From NCBI RefSeq assembly GCF_016863435.1, contig NZ_BOOW01000062.1, positions 1 through 35,348 on the forward strand: a stretch of DNA of 35,348 nt. The letters run 5' to 3'. This document shows positions 25,138 through 32,864 of the stretch, piece by piece. The DNA is from Sinosporangium siamense. GTDB lineage: Bacteria > Actinomycetota > Actinomycetes > Streptosporangiales > Streptosporangiaceae. Position numbers and translations under genes: made by a program. Below the pieces are notes generated by a model. It did no database searches. It saw only the letters and a program-made list of their open reading frames with translations, and had not been told where the DNA came from. Each line of letters starts with the position of its first letter. Position 1 is the stretch's first letter.

Positions 25138-25749
25138 TCAAAGGTGCGCGGTACCCGGCAGTCGGCCGAGGATTGGTAGGGGCGTGAAGGCTTCGGCGCG
25201 GGCGGCGCCGATCCGGCTGCCCCACAGCGCGGCCAGGTTCTGCGCCATCGGGCCGAAGTGGTCCCCGATCGGCTGCGACCGGTGTTCGGCAAGGCCACGC
25301 ATCTTCTGGTCGAACGTGGTCGTGATATCGATGATCACCGGCGCGTTGACCGGTCCGCTCAGCGTGAAGGAGTTGTAGCTGTCGCAGGTGTACAACCGTT
25401 GCGGGCAGCCGGTGTGGATGTGCGCCTCAGGCCGGCCCGCCAGGACAGCTGCGGCTACCGAGCGGTGGTCGGGGTGGACGTCGTCGACTGGGTGAGTGAT
25501 GAGGACCTCCGGCCGGTACCGACGTATCAGCTCGTCGACCGTGGCGGCGTCCACGATGGTCCGGAGTTCGAGGTCGATGCCGAGGACCTTGGCACCGGCA
25601 ACTGCCTCGGCATCCCGCACCTCATCATGCGTCTTGACCACACCGGTCACCGGGGCGTGGCGGGCGTGCAGGGCAAGAGTGCCGCCGGCCCACAGCTCCA
25701 GATCATCGGGGTGGGCCATGACGGCTAAGACGGAGCCCGGCACCTTCAC
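25138..25749 (-). CDS. PIG-L (LmbE-like) zinc deacetylase
   Basis: The GTG at 25749 overlaps the upstream TGA (GTGA), giving 203 aa. The zinc site is plain: MAHPDDLELWAGGTLALH at the N-terminus and the second motif HPVDDVHPDHRSVAAAVL. PIG-L enzymes remove acetyl groups from GlcNAc-type sugars, as in mycothiol, glycopeptide and GPI pathways. In an operon with two glycosyltransferases, the likely substrate is an N-acetylated sugar attached during the same pathway; the real substrate is unknown. It is the last gene of the operon. The TNPF-like tail is replaced by SYNSFTLSGPVNAP, seen in small-molecule PIG-L members. Confidence 0.88.
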   Translation of the reverse strand: MKVPGSVLAVMAHPDDLELWAGGTLALHARHAPVTGVVKTHDEVRDAEAVAGAKVLGIDLELRTIVDAATVDELIRRYRPEVLITHPVDDVHPDHRSVAAAVLAGRPEAHIHTGCPQRLYTCDSYNSFTLSGPVNAPVIIDITTTFDQKMRGLAEHRSQPIGDHFGPMAQNLAALWGSRIGAARAEAFTPLPILGRLPGTAHL

Positions 25750-26618
25750 CACATCCCCAGCTTCTCGATGACGTCCGCCGGCCGGGGCAGGGAACGGCTG
25801 GCATGCCCCGCGGCCTGCCAGGCGACGGGCACATCGCGGCGCATCCGGCTCAGCTCGCGCCAGCGCAGGACGTCGTCCCACGCCTGGGTGATCGCGGCCC
25901 CCTTGGTGCCCGCGAGCCGCCCAGAGCTCGGGAGGTCATCGAGAGTCAGGCCGCCGGCGAGCAGTCCCGCGGCGGTCCTGGCGCCGACGCCCTTCACGCC
26001 GGGCAGGTTGTCCGACTTGTCGCCGGTCAGGGCGCGGTAGTCGGGCCACTGGGCGGGGGTGACGCCGTAGCGCTCGTGGACCTCGGTGTCGGTGATGATC
26101 CGCTTGGACGCCTTGCGGGAGCGGTTAATGATCCGTACGCGTTCACCGTCCAGGAGCTGGTAGTAGTCCTGGTCGGCGCTCATGATGCGGATCGTGCGGT
26201 CCAGGTGGCGGTGGACAAGGGTGGCGACGACGTCGTCGGCCTCGGCGTCATCGATCTCCACCCAAGCGATGCCGTAGCCGTCGAGGGCCTCCTTCATCGG
26301 TGCCAGGAACTGCAACGGTGCAAGGGCCTCCGGTGTGGACTCCCGGTTGGCCTTGTAGTCTGCGTCGGCGTCCTTGCGCCCGCCGCTGCCGTGCTCCCCG
26401 TCCAGGACGACGCACACCTCGGCCGGCGCAGTGTCAAGATCGTCGCGGAGGGTCACCCGCAGCAGGGCGAAGAACGCGAACAGACCGGTCAGGTTCTGCT
26501 GCTTGTCGCGGGAGAAGATTGGGGCCGGGAATCCGAAGTGCCCGCGCCACAGCACGTTGAAGCCGTCGACGAGGAACAGCGGGGCTGCCGAGGATTGAGA
26601 CGGGGCTACAGCACCCAT
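25746..26618 (-). CDS. FEN-like 5'-3' exonuclease (Pol I N-domain family)
   Basis: The ATG at 26618 overlaps the upstream TGA as TGATG; a GTG at 26621 is also in frame. The protein has 290 aa. It shows the metal-ligand series of this family: LFLVDGFNVLWRGHF, VVLDGEHGSGGRKDADADYKANR, WVEIDDAEADDVVATLV, IRIMSADQDYYQLL and YRALTGDKSDNLPGVKGVGARTA (helix-hairpin-helix). These enzymes cut flaps and 5' ends. It is a stand-alone copy rather than part of a polymerase, and its place in a sugar/radical-SAM operon is unusual. It might act on a modified nucleic acid or in defence; that is inference. Confidence 0.88.
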   Translation of the reverse strand: MGAVAPSQSSAAPLFLVDGFNVLWRGHFGFPAPIFSRDKQQNLTGLFAFFALLRVTLRDDLDTAPAEVCVVLDGEHGSGGRKDADADYKANRESTPEALAPLQFLAPMKEALDGYGIAWVEIDDAEADDVVATLVHRHLDRTIRIMSADQDYYQLLDGERVRIINRSRKASKRIITDTEVHERYGVTPAQWPDYRALTGDKSDNLPGVKGVGARTAAGLLAGGLTLDDLPSSGRLAGTKGAAITQAWDDVLRWRELSRMRRDVPVAWQAAGHASRSLPRPADVIEKLGMW

Positions 26619-27753
26619 CACGACACCGCCTTAATGAATTGCAGGGCGATTCGGTCGGGCCTGTAGTCCTGAGCCAGGTGGTACATGGCCTTTGAAGCTC
26701 GCCCGTAGGCTACCGGATCGGCGAGGAGCGTATCGACACATGCGAGCAGCGTGTTGGGGCCCGAACGGGGATTGCCCATTAACCACTCGATGCGTACGGG
26801 TGTTCCAGAAGAGCGGGCAGGTTACCGATCGGGTAGCTGACCACGGGCACCCCCACGCTCATAGCCTCCAAGGCAACCAGGCCGAACGTTTCCCGCAAGG
26901 ATGGAACGATTACGGCGGCGGCTCCTGCCAACCAGGCGGGTACCTCACTCCAGGTCAGGCGCCCTTCGGACAGGGTGATGTGCGCCGCAGCGTCCACGAG
27001 GGCGCGGCATTCCGTCAGGAGCCGGGCTTGGGAGCCCTCGGCCGCCTCGAAACTCGCCGACGCGACCACAACCTCCAACTCCCGTGTCCAGTCGGCGGCG
27101 GCCGTCAGCAGCGGCACAAGGCCCTTCTCATGCCCGAGCCGGGCCAGCACCCGTACCGGCCCGGACCGGCGCCGTTCCACGTGATCGTCCTCCGGCGGTG
27201 CGGTCGGCGGGTGGAGGAGCGCGTTGGGTACCAGGCGCCACCCGCCGGTCGGCAAGCCGGCAGACTCAGCCTCGGCACACACAACCGGCGAGGGGATAAT
27301 CACCCTGTCCGCGCGGGAGAGCGCCGCGGGCGCGTCTTCCGCGTTGGGCAGCACGTGTGCCATGAGCACCCGGCACACGCCGTCGGGCAGGTCGATGGCC
27401 AGTCGCCCCAGCCCCCACAGAGCGTCGGTGAAGACGACTGTGTCGGCCTGATGGCGGCCGATGATCTCCCAGAGGCGGGTTTGGAGTTCGTCCTCGCGAT
27501 CGAGGAGGGCTTGGCGCAGCCTCTCGTCCGAGCACGGAAAGGCGACGGAAAGGTTGAGGTGCTCGATGGCGACGCCGTCGAGCCCGCTCCCCATCTCGTG
27601 CGGTATTGCGGTGGCAATGGCGATGCGGTGGCCCACTGCGGCCAGGCCGCAGGCGAGCGCGGCAGTGGCACGTTCGATCCCGGCGGGCGCGTCCATCTGC
27701 CAAGGAGCGAGGACGAAGACGATGCCGCGAGCGGTCGCACGGGTATCGGTCAT
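26618..27753 (-). pseudogene. GT4-type glycosyltransferase with a 3' frameshift
   Basis: The ATG at 27753 overlaps the end of the phosphoribosyltransferase region as ATGA. The first 324 codons show a GT-B fold: IVFVLAPWQMDAPAGIERATAALACGLA at the N-terminus, VRVLARLGHEKGLVPLL, and the donor-site motif PSLRETFGLVALEAMSVGVPVVSYPIGNLPALL. The frame then hits TAA at 26779. In the next frame, coding continues as GNPRSGPNTLLACVDTLLADP and later AMYHLAQDYRPDRIALQFIKAVS to TGA 26618-26620, which couples to the exonuclease ATG. A one-base shift near 26790-26805 therefore interrupts a normal C-terminus. It may be a mutation, a sequencing error or, less likely, recoding. Confidence 0.82.
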
Positions 27754-28301
27754 GGCGTGTGGATCGTCTCGGCCACGGACAGCGGCTGCGTGGCGGTAAC
27801 CGGGTGGGGCTCCCACGGGAAGACGACCCAGTCGTCTACGTCCTAGGCCCACCAGGTGGGGCGCAGAAGGCTGCCCACGTTGCGGCACAAGGCGACGGTG
27901 TCCACACGGGCATCCGGTGCCAGGCGTGGAGCGAGTACCTCGGCGACGGCGGCAAAGGTGGCCCCAGTGCCGCAGATGTCATCGACCAGGAGAACTCGCC
28001 CGCCCAGCGTGGCCGGAAAACCGTCCGAGACGGTGACCGTAACCGTGCCGGTGGCCTGCGCATACAGAGCATCAGAGGTGTTGTGTCTGGCCTCGACATG
28101 GCACACGGGTACTCCCAGCCGCGTGGCGAACTCCTTTGCGGGCCGCTTTCCACCACCTGCGATGCCGATCACCATGGCGATCGGGCCGGCCGCGATGGCG
28201 GCGTCGGCCAGGAGCGTCAGCGCCGTCTCGTACGCCTGCGGAGTCAGCAGGTAGGCGGTGCGGTGCCGAAAGATCCGTTGTGCCGGCGTGGTCCGAGTCA
28301 T
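27750..28301 (-). pseudogene. Phosphoribosyltransferase interrupted by an in-frame TAG
   Basis: This is a type I PRTase fold. RVLLVDDICGTGATFAAV is the PRPP-binding loop, AMVIGIAGGGKRPAKEFA is the earlier strand-loop, and CRNVGSLLRPTWWA precedes a TAG at 27845-27843. The same frame then reads DVDDWVVFPWEPHPVTA to TGA 27752-27750, whose last bases overlap the glycosyltransferase ATG. The -D-W-VFPWE ending is the usual C-terminus of this group, so full length would be 183 residues with one internal TAG (a TAC would give Tyr). The product would link a base to ribose-5-phosphate or do the reverse. The ATG at 28301 overlaps the radical SAM stop (ATGA). Confidence 0.82.
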
Positions 28302-29248
28302 CGCCCGGCACCCTCGGGAAGGGGGAGGTGGAGATCGGCAGCGGTCACCAGCGGGCGTATGGCATGGATGCCCGTGGCGCCGCGCACGTTGTGGTACACC
28401 TGCCCATCAGCTCGGATCACCGTGAACCCTTCGGCGAGTTCCCGGGTCCGTAGCCGGACGCGGAGTCCGTGAGGCGGCTGGACGGACCTCACGATGCGCA
28501 GTGCGTCGGCATCCTCGACCAGCTCGGAGGCGGCGAGGCCGGCGCCGTCCCCGATTGGCAGCATCTGAAGGAAGGTGACGCCGACGGCGCCAAGATCGGC
28601 GGCTAGGTCGGCGACCGACTGTGCACGGTGGGCGGTGGACTGCATCAAGACCGTGTGCAGCTGCACCGGGACACCATGGGTCACGGCGGCGCGGACGCCG
28701 GCCACGGCTCGCTTGAAGCTGCCGGTACCTCGCCAGTGGTCGTGCGAGGCGGCGTCAGGGCCGTCGAAGCTGACTCGTATCGCATCCAGAACCGGGGCGA
28801 GCTCCTCCGCTCGGCGCTCAAGGTGCCAGCCATTGGTCGTGCAGCTGACTGCGGCCCGATGACTGGACAGCACCTTCAGTAGCTGCGGCAAGGACTGCAG
28901 CAGCAGCGGCTCGCCACCGGATATGTCATGGCCTAGGACGTCACTTGTGGCGAGGACGTCGGCGATCCGCTCGCGCTCGGTGGCGCCGCTCTCAGAGAGC
29001 GTCTTATCGTCTAAGCACTGCGGACAGTGCAGGTTGCAGCGCACCAGCGGCGACCAGCAGAGGTTGAAGGGGATACGTGTGTTCACTTGCCGCTGGGCAA
29101 TGGTGTGCCACCCAGCCACCTCCTCGTCGTCCAGCATGACCCGCCCAGCGGGCACGTTCCGGCCCGGCATGTGCGTGAGTTCCGTGGCCGGGTCGTACAC
29201 CAGGGGTATCTGACCCAGGGTGGCCGCAGCGAAGACCCGTACTGTCAT
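28298..29248 (-). CDS. Radical SAM enzyme
   Basis: The 316-aa reading from ATG 29248 overlaps the preceding gene as ATGA. It has the cluster motif C-NLH-C-PQ-C (residues about 77-84), then GHDISGGEPLLLQSLPQLL (the SAM-binding GGE), AVSCTTNGWHLE and VRVSFDG-like AIRVSFDGPDAASHDHWRG. No second cysteine-rich (SPASM) cluster is visible; the C-terminus ends VYHNVRGATGIHAIRPLV. The overall type is that of small-molecule or peptide-modifying radical SAM proteins. Its substrate is unknown. With PRTase, glycosyltransferase and deacetylase neighbours, a nucleoside- or sugar-like product is a reasonable guess. Confidence 0.88.
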   Translation of the reverse strand: MTVRVFAAATLGQIPLVYDPATELTHMPGRNVPAGRVMLDDEEVAGWHTIAQRQVNTRIPFNLCWSPLVRCNLHCPQCLDDKTLSESGATERERIADVLATSDVLGHDISGGEPLLLQSLPQLLKVLSSHRAAVSCTTNGWHLERRAEELAPVLDAIRVSFDGPDAASHDHWRGTGSFKRAVAGVRAAVTHGVPVQLHTVLMQSTAHRAQSVADLAADLGAVGVTFLQMLPIGDGAGLAASELVEDADALRIVRSVQPPHGLRVRLRTRELAEGFTVIRADGQVYHNVRGATGIHAIRPLVTAADLHLPLPEGAGR

Positions 29249-29799
29249 CGGCTGATCACCTCGGAATCGCCAAGCAGTTGCTCGGCGGCTTCGCGGAAGG
29301 CAGTTGCGCGGCCGTGCGGGGCCGGAGCGTTGAGCAGCCGCCGGTAGTAGGCGAGGGTGCTCGGCCAACTGGCGAGCTTGGTCTGCCACTGGGCGTCGGC
29401 ATCCGGAGGATCGAGGTGGAAGCCGACGCACTGGCGCACGGGGACGACGAAGCAGCCGGCGGCGATGAGAGCGGCACCGAGATGGGTGTCCTCCATGCCC
29501 CAGCCGACGTGCCCGAACACCGGGTCGAAGCCTCCGATGTCGAGCACCTTCTCACGCGGGGCGGCCATCAGGGCGGTGACGACCACGCGCGGGAGGTCCC
29601 AGTCCAAATACGTGGCGCCGTGGCCGAGTTTTTGGAAGTCGTCGGTGTCATTGAGGGGACTGCCGGTGATGGGACGGTCCAAGTCGATGCCGGTGTACAA
29701 CTGCTTGCCGCCCTGGCTGTGCCAGGTGACGCGGTGGTCGGCGGCAAGGTCGGCGCTGCCTTCGGGAACCTGGGCACTGCCGCGGCGGCCCCGCTGCAC
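29245..29799 (-). pseudogene. C-terminal half of a family 2 glycosyltransferase
   Basis: 184 codons remain from GTG 29799; the frame is open to a TGA at about 29852 but lacks the usual N-terminal nucleotide-sugar domain (VVDDGS, DxD). It retains RVVVTALMAAPREKVLDIGGFDPVFGHVGWGMEDTHLGAALIAAG, the acceptor-side block with the catalytic ED, and GFHLDPPDADAQW. The stop overlaps the radical SAM ATG. The missing half would lie where the divergent Nudix gene now stands, so a recombination has probably replaced the operon's original 5' end. It may be non-functional. Confidence 0.7.
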
Positions 29800-29913
29800 C
29801 GCGTGGACACCGGCGACATATCCCCCGGCAGGCCGCTTCAGACCTCGCCGAACTCATCGGTGAACTACTGTCGCACCATTAGCCGCCGCCTCGCGAAAGG
29901 GCTCCCATCGGAA

Positions 29914-30345
29914 ATGCGCCAGCAGGTCACCGTCGACGTCCACATCATCCTCCGCCGCGACCGCGACGTGCTGCTGTGCCTGCGCCAGGGCGGCTACGCC
30001 TCCGGGCAGTACTGCCTCCCGTCCGGCCACCTCGACGACGGCGAGACCGTCGTCGACTGCGCCGTACGGGAGGTGCGCGAGGAGGTCGGCGTCACCATCA
30101 AACCCGCCGCGCTGCAACCGGCGAGCGTCATCCACCACCTGTCACCTGAGGGCAGGCCGCGCGTCGGGTTCTTCTTCGCCACCACGGTGTGGGAGGGCGA
30201 ACCGTACAACGCCGAGCCGGACAAGTGCGCCAAGATCTCCTGGGTGCCGATGGATGTCCTACCGGGCAACACTGTGCCGTACGCCGCTGCGGGCCTGGCG
30301 CACTACCGGGGCGGGGTGGGAATTGGCCTGCACGGCTGGCCATGA
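29914..30345 (+). CDS. Nudix hydrolase
   Basis: The 143-aa protein from ATG 29914 has a complete Nudix box: G-HLDDG-E-TVVDCAV-REVREEVGV, with RQGGYASGQYCLPSGHLDDG leading into it. Nudix enzymes hydrolyse nucleoside diphosphates linked to another moiety. A weak ribosome binding site is present. It is divergent from the truncated glycosyltransferase and directly upstream of the leader of array 3. Together with the PRTase and sugar genes it may act on a nucleotide intermediate, or it may be an unrelated house-cleaning gene brought in by recombination. Confidence 0.9.
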   Translation: MRQQVTVDVHIILRRDRDVLLCLRQGGYASGQYCLPSGHLDDGETVVDCAVREVREEVGVTIKPAALQPASVIHHLSPEGRPRVGFFFATTVWEGEPYNAEPDKCAKISWVPMDVLPGNTVPYAAAGLAHYRGGVGIGLHGWP

Positions 30346-30792
30346 CCGGGACCAAGCCAAACAAGCCAGTTAGTCTCGCCTCGCCGGGTTGGCGCGCTAT
30401 GTGAGAGGACTGGCAGGGCAGCGCCTGTGATTGCCCTTTGGGCGGCGTGGGTCAAAGTAGCGTGCCCAAGACACCGTGAGTTCTCCAGCGGCCTCAAGAG
30501 ACGTCCTCGCCGGACATAAGCCGATGAAGTCACGAGCTCAAATCTGAGGCACAGTGACGATCTACCGCTGCAATTCCCTCTTGGCCGCCGGCAGACAGTT
30601 GAAGAGTTCGGACGGGCTGCCGAAGGGCCAATAGAGTACCTGATGGCGCACAACTGTCCACTTTTCTCACCAAGCCACTGTCAAAGCCTCGCACACCCCT
30701 CCCCCAGATTGACCGACCCGCCTTGGCAAACACCGCCAAATGCCGACAGGAGCATCGCCCCAGGTCACCGATATCGACCCAGCTCACGAAGG
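30346..30792 (+). promoter_or_regulatory. Leader region of CRISPR array 3
   Basis: 447 bp without a supported gene. The right part is richer in A/T than its surroundings and precedes the first intact repeat, as expected of a leader. TAGAGT around 30633-30638 resembles a -10 box, but no good -35 lies at the right distance. I see no sequence similarity to the array 2 leader by eye. Confidence 0.5.
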
Positions 30793-31368
30793 GTCCTCCC
30801 CACATGCGTGGGGGTGAGCCAGCCAGGCGACTGCCTGGTGTTCGAGGACTCCCCGTCCTCCCCACATGCGTGGGGGTGAGCCGAGTGGTCGGCGGCTGAG
30901 GGGCGGGGACGTGCGGTCCTCCCCACATGCGTGGGGGTGAGCCGGGGACAGGATCATTTTTGCGGATGAAGCCTACGTCCTCCCCACATGCGTGGGGGTG
31001 AGCCTCTGACGTGACGCATCGCTGCGTGCATCCGCTAGTCCTCCCCACATGCGTGGGGGTGAGCCGGAGTGTGGACAGATGCGGGATCTCTACAACAAGT
31101 CCTCCCTACATGCGTGGGGGTGAGCCGACCCCGACCCCACCGTCCAGGCCGGGATCGACGTCCTCCCCACATGCGTGGGGGGTGAGCCGCGGCCGTGGCG
31201 TTGATCCCGCGGGCCTCCCGTGTCCTCCCCACATGCGTGGGGGTGAGCCGATGGCCTCGATGTTGGCCTCGGCCATCCGTCGGTCCTCCCCACATGCGTG
31301 GGGGTGAGCCGGGCATAGTTCTCCCTCGGGACTATCAGGAGGCGTCCTCCCCACATGGGGGTGAGCCG
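30793..31368 (+). CRISPR. CRISPR array 3: 10 repeats, 9 spacers, variant loop
   Basis: Repeats start at 30793, 30855, 30916, 30977, 31038, 31099, 31160, 31222, 31283 and 31344. They share the GTCCTCCCCAC start, stem and GTGAGCCG handle with array 2, but the loop is ATGC instead of GCAC. The copy at 31160 has one extra G. The last copy (31344-31368) has lost four bases across the loop and stem, marking the trailer end and a plus-strand direction. The stem and handle are conserved, so the cas6e and Cascade in this window should be able to use it. Confidence 0.97.
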
Positions 31369-31587
31369 TACGTCGAAGACAAGGTGGCTATGAAGGTGTA
31401 AACGAGAGCCGGGTGTTGGTTGGATCGAGAGCCAGACATTGATCAATGGGCTCAAAATGTTGATCGCTTCGGGAGCCATCATGACCTGCCGGGAGCGCCG
31501 GTCGGGTGTTGCAGCGAGTGACCAGCCGGAGTTCCGGTGCCGTCAGAAGGCAGGGATCCCGCGAGGCGTCAATCACCTGAAGTGAGT
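31369..31587. other. Intergenic region between array 3 and the Clp-N gene
   Basis: 219 bp with no gene. A weak 5-bp hairpin (CTGAA-GTGAG-TTCAG, around 31580) just after the Clp-N stop is the only structure seen. Confidence 0.35.
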
Positions 31588-32004
31588 TCAGAGAGCGTCG
31601 CCGTGGAGGACCCTGATGATCTGATCGCGGGCTTGCTGCAGGCCGAGGCCCAGGGCCTCTGTTCCAACCTCATGTAGGAGACCGAGCAGGAGATGCTCGG
31701 TGCCGACATAGCGGTGCCCGAGCCCGGCCGCCTCATGGCGGGCCACTTCCGTAAGGCGGATGAGGTCTGCGCTCATCGCTCGGCTGCGGGTGCCGCCGAG
31801 GTCGACGCCGAGGCTGTCGAGCGTTCTGACGGCCACGCCCTCATCCAGGCGGGCCAGGCCCGCCAACAGATGATCGCCGGTAACGCGGTCATGTCCCTGA
31901 GCCCGTGCTTCCTGCTCAGCCAGGTCCAGCACCTGCCGGGCACGAGCGGTCAGGAGGCGCTCCAGGGGTTGGTGAAGGACGGTCTTCCTCAGCTTCCTCA
32001 GCAT
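31588..32004 (-). CDS. Stand-alone Clp N-terminal (Clp-R) domain protein
   Basis: The 138-aa reading from ATG 32004 has GGAGG 5 nt upstream. Two Clp-N repeats are clear: LTARARQVLDLAEQEARAQGHDRVTGDHLLAGLARL and LIRLTEVARHEAAGLGHRYVGTEHLLLGLLHE. No AAA+ domain follows; the frame ends LQQARDQIIRVLHGDAL. In ClpC/ClpB this domain binds substrates and adaptors. Short versions occur in actinomycetes, and their targets are mostly unknown. It lies between CRISPR array 3 and an IS21 element whose left end is about 25 bp upstream of its start, so its native promoter is probably displaced. Confidence 0.85.
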   Translation of the reverse strand: MLRKLRKTVLHQPLERLLTARARQVLDLAEQEARAQGHDRVTGDHLLAGLARLDEGVAVRTLDSLGVDLGGTRSRAMSADLIRLTEVARHEAAGLGHRYVGTEHLLLGLLHEVGTEALGLGLQQARDQIIRVLHGDAL

Positions 32005-32072
32005 GACGCCTCCGTCCGCGCGAGCAACTGACAACAGTATGGTGGCGCTGAGTCGACCGTGCCAGGGGCCGG

Positions 32073-32864
32073 TCAACCGGCCTGGTGTTCGGCGCGGGCT
32101 TTGGTCTGGGCAAGGCGGTAGGAGTCGCTGCCGGTCTCGATGATGTTGCCGGCGAAGGTAAGCCGGTCGACGATCGCAGCGCAAAGACGCGGATCGGTGA
32201 AGGTCTTGGTCCAGCCGGAGAAGGATTCGTTGGAGGCGATCGCGACGCTGTTGGTTTCCTCGCGTTCGGTGAGTACCTGGAAGAGGAGTTCGGCGCCGCG
32301 CCGGTCAAGTTCCATGTAGCCGAGTTCGTCGATGCAGAGCAGGTCGACGCGTCCATAGCGGGCGACGGTCTTGGCCAGCACTCTGTCGCCGGCGGCCTCG
32401 ACGAGTTCGTTCACGAGTTTGGTGACCAGGGTGTATCGAACGCGGTAGCCCTTCATCGCCGCTTCGGTGCCCAGCGCGATGAGCAGATGGGATTTGCCGG
32501 TTCCCGAGTCGCCGATGAGGCAGAGCGGCTGCCCCTTCTTGACCCACTCGCAGGAGGCGAAGGTATGGATGACGGCGGCGGCGAGGTGGGGGTTGGCGTC
32601 GAAATCGAAGGCGCGAAGGGATTTGTCGCGCGGGAACTGAGCGGCCTTGATCCGGCGCTCGCTGCGGCGACGGTCCCGATCGTCGCATTCGGCCAGCAGA
32701 AGTTCGGCGAGGAAGCCCAGGTAGGACATCTGGTCGCGGGTGGCGGCCTCGGCTAGGTCGGGGAAGGTGTTGCGGACTGTGGGCAGGCGCAGCATCCTGC
32801 AGGCCTGGTCGATGGAGGCCTGAGCAGCCTGCTCGGTCATCCCGCGGTGGCGAGGGACGGTCAT
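32073..32864 (-). CDS. istB: IstB-like ATPase, IS21 transposition helper
   Basis: This 263-aa AAA+ protein has Walker A in CLIGDSGTGKSHLLIALG, Walker B in VDLLCIDELGYMELDRRGAELLFQVL and sensor-like VAIASNESFSGWTKTFTDPRL. IstB loads on target DNA and bends it for IstA. It starts inside the istA stop (ATGA, 32861-32864) and has normal length, so it appears functional. Confidence 0.95.
   Translation of the reverse strand: MTVPRHRGMTEQAAQASIDQACRMLRLPTVRNTFPDLAEAATRDQMSYLGFLAELLLAECDDRDRRRSERRIKAAQFPRDKSLRAFDFDANPHLAAAVIHTFASCEWVKKGQPLCLIGDSGTGKSHLLIALGTEAAMKGYRVRYTLVTKLVNELVEAAGDRVLAKTVARYGRVDLLCIDELGYMELDRRGAELLFQVLTEREETNSVAIASNESFSGWTKTFTDPRLCAAIVDRLTFAGNIIETGSDSYRLAQTKARAEHQAG

Noticed and set aside
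29272-29290. Another AAG-CAGTT match to the mini-CRISPR guide
   Set aside because: It agrees only at positions 1-5, fails at 7 and 8, and lies inside a coding end; expected by chance.
29278-29913. Long N-terminal extension of the Nudix protein
   Set aside because: It lies antisense to the glycosyltransferase and has no domain; the Nudix fold begins near the ATG at 29914.
6154-30441. 13-base identity TGATTGCCCTTTG upstream of cse1 and in the array 3 leader
   Set aside because: A few exact 13-mers are expected by chance in a window of this size.
30590-30620. CAGTTGAAGAG in the array 3 leader, similar to the guide sites
   Set aside because: Preceded by AGA, not AAG, and position 8 mismatches.
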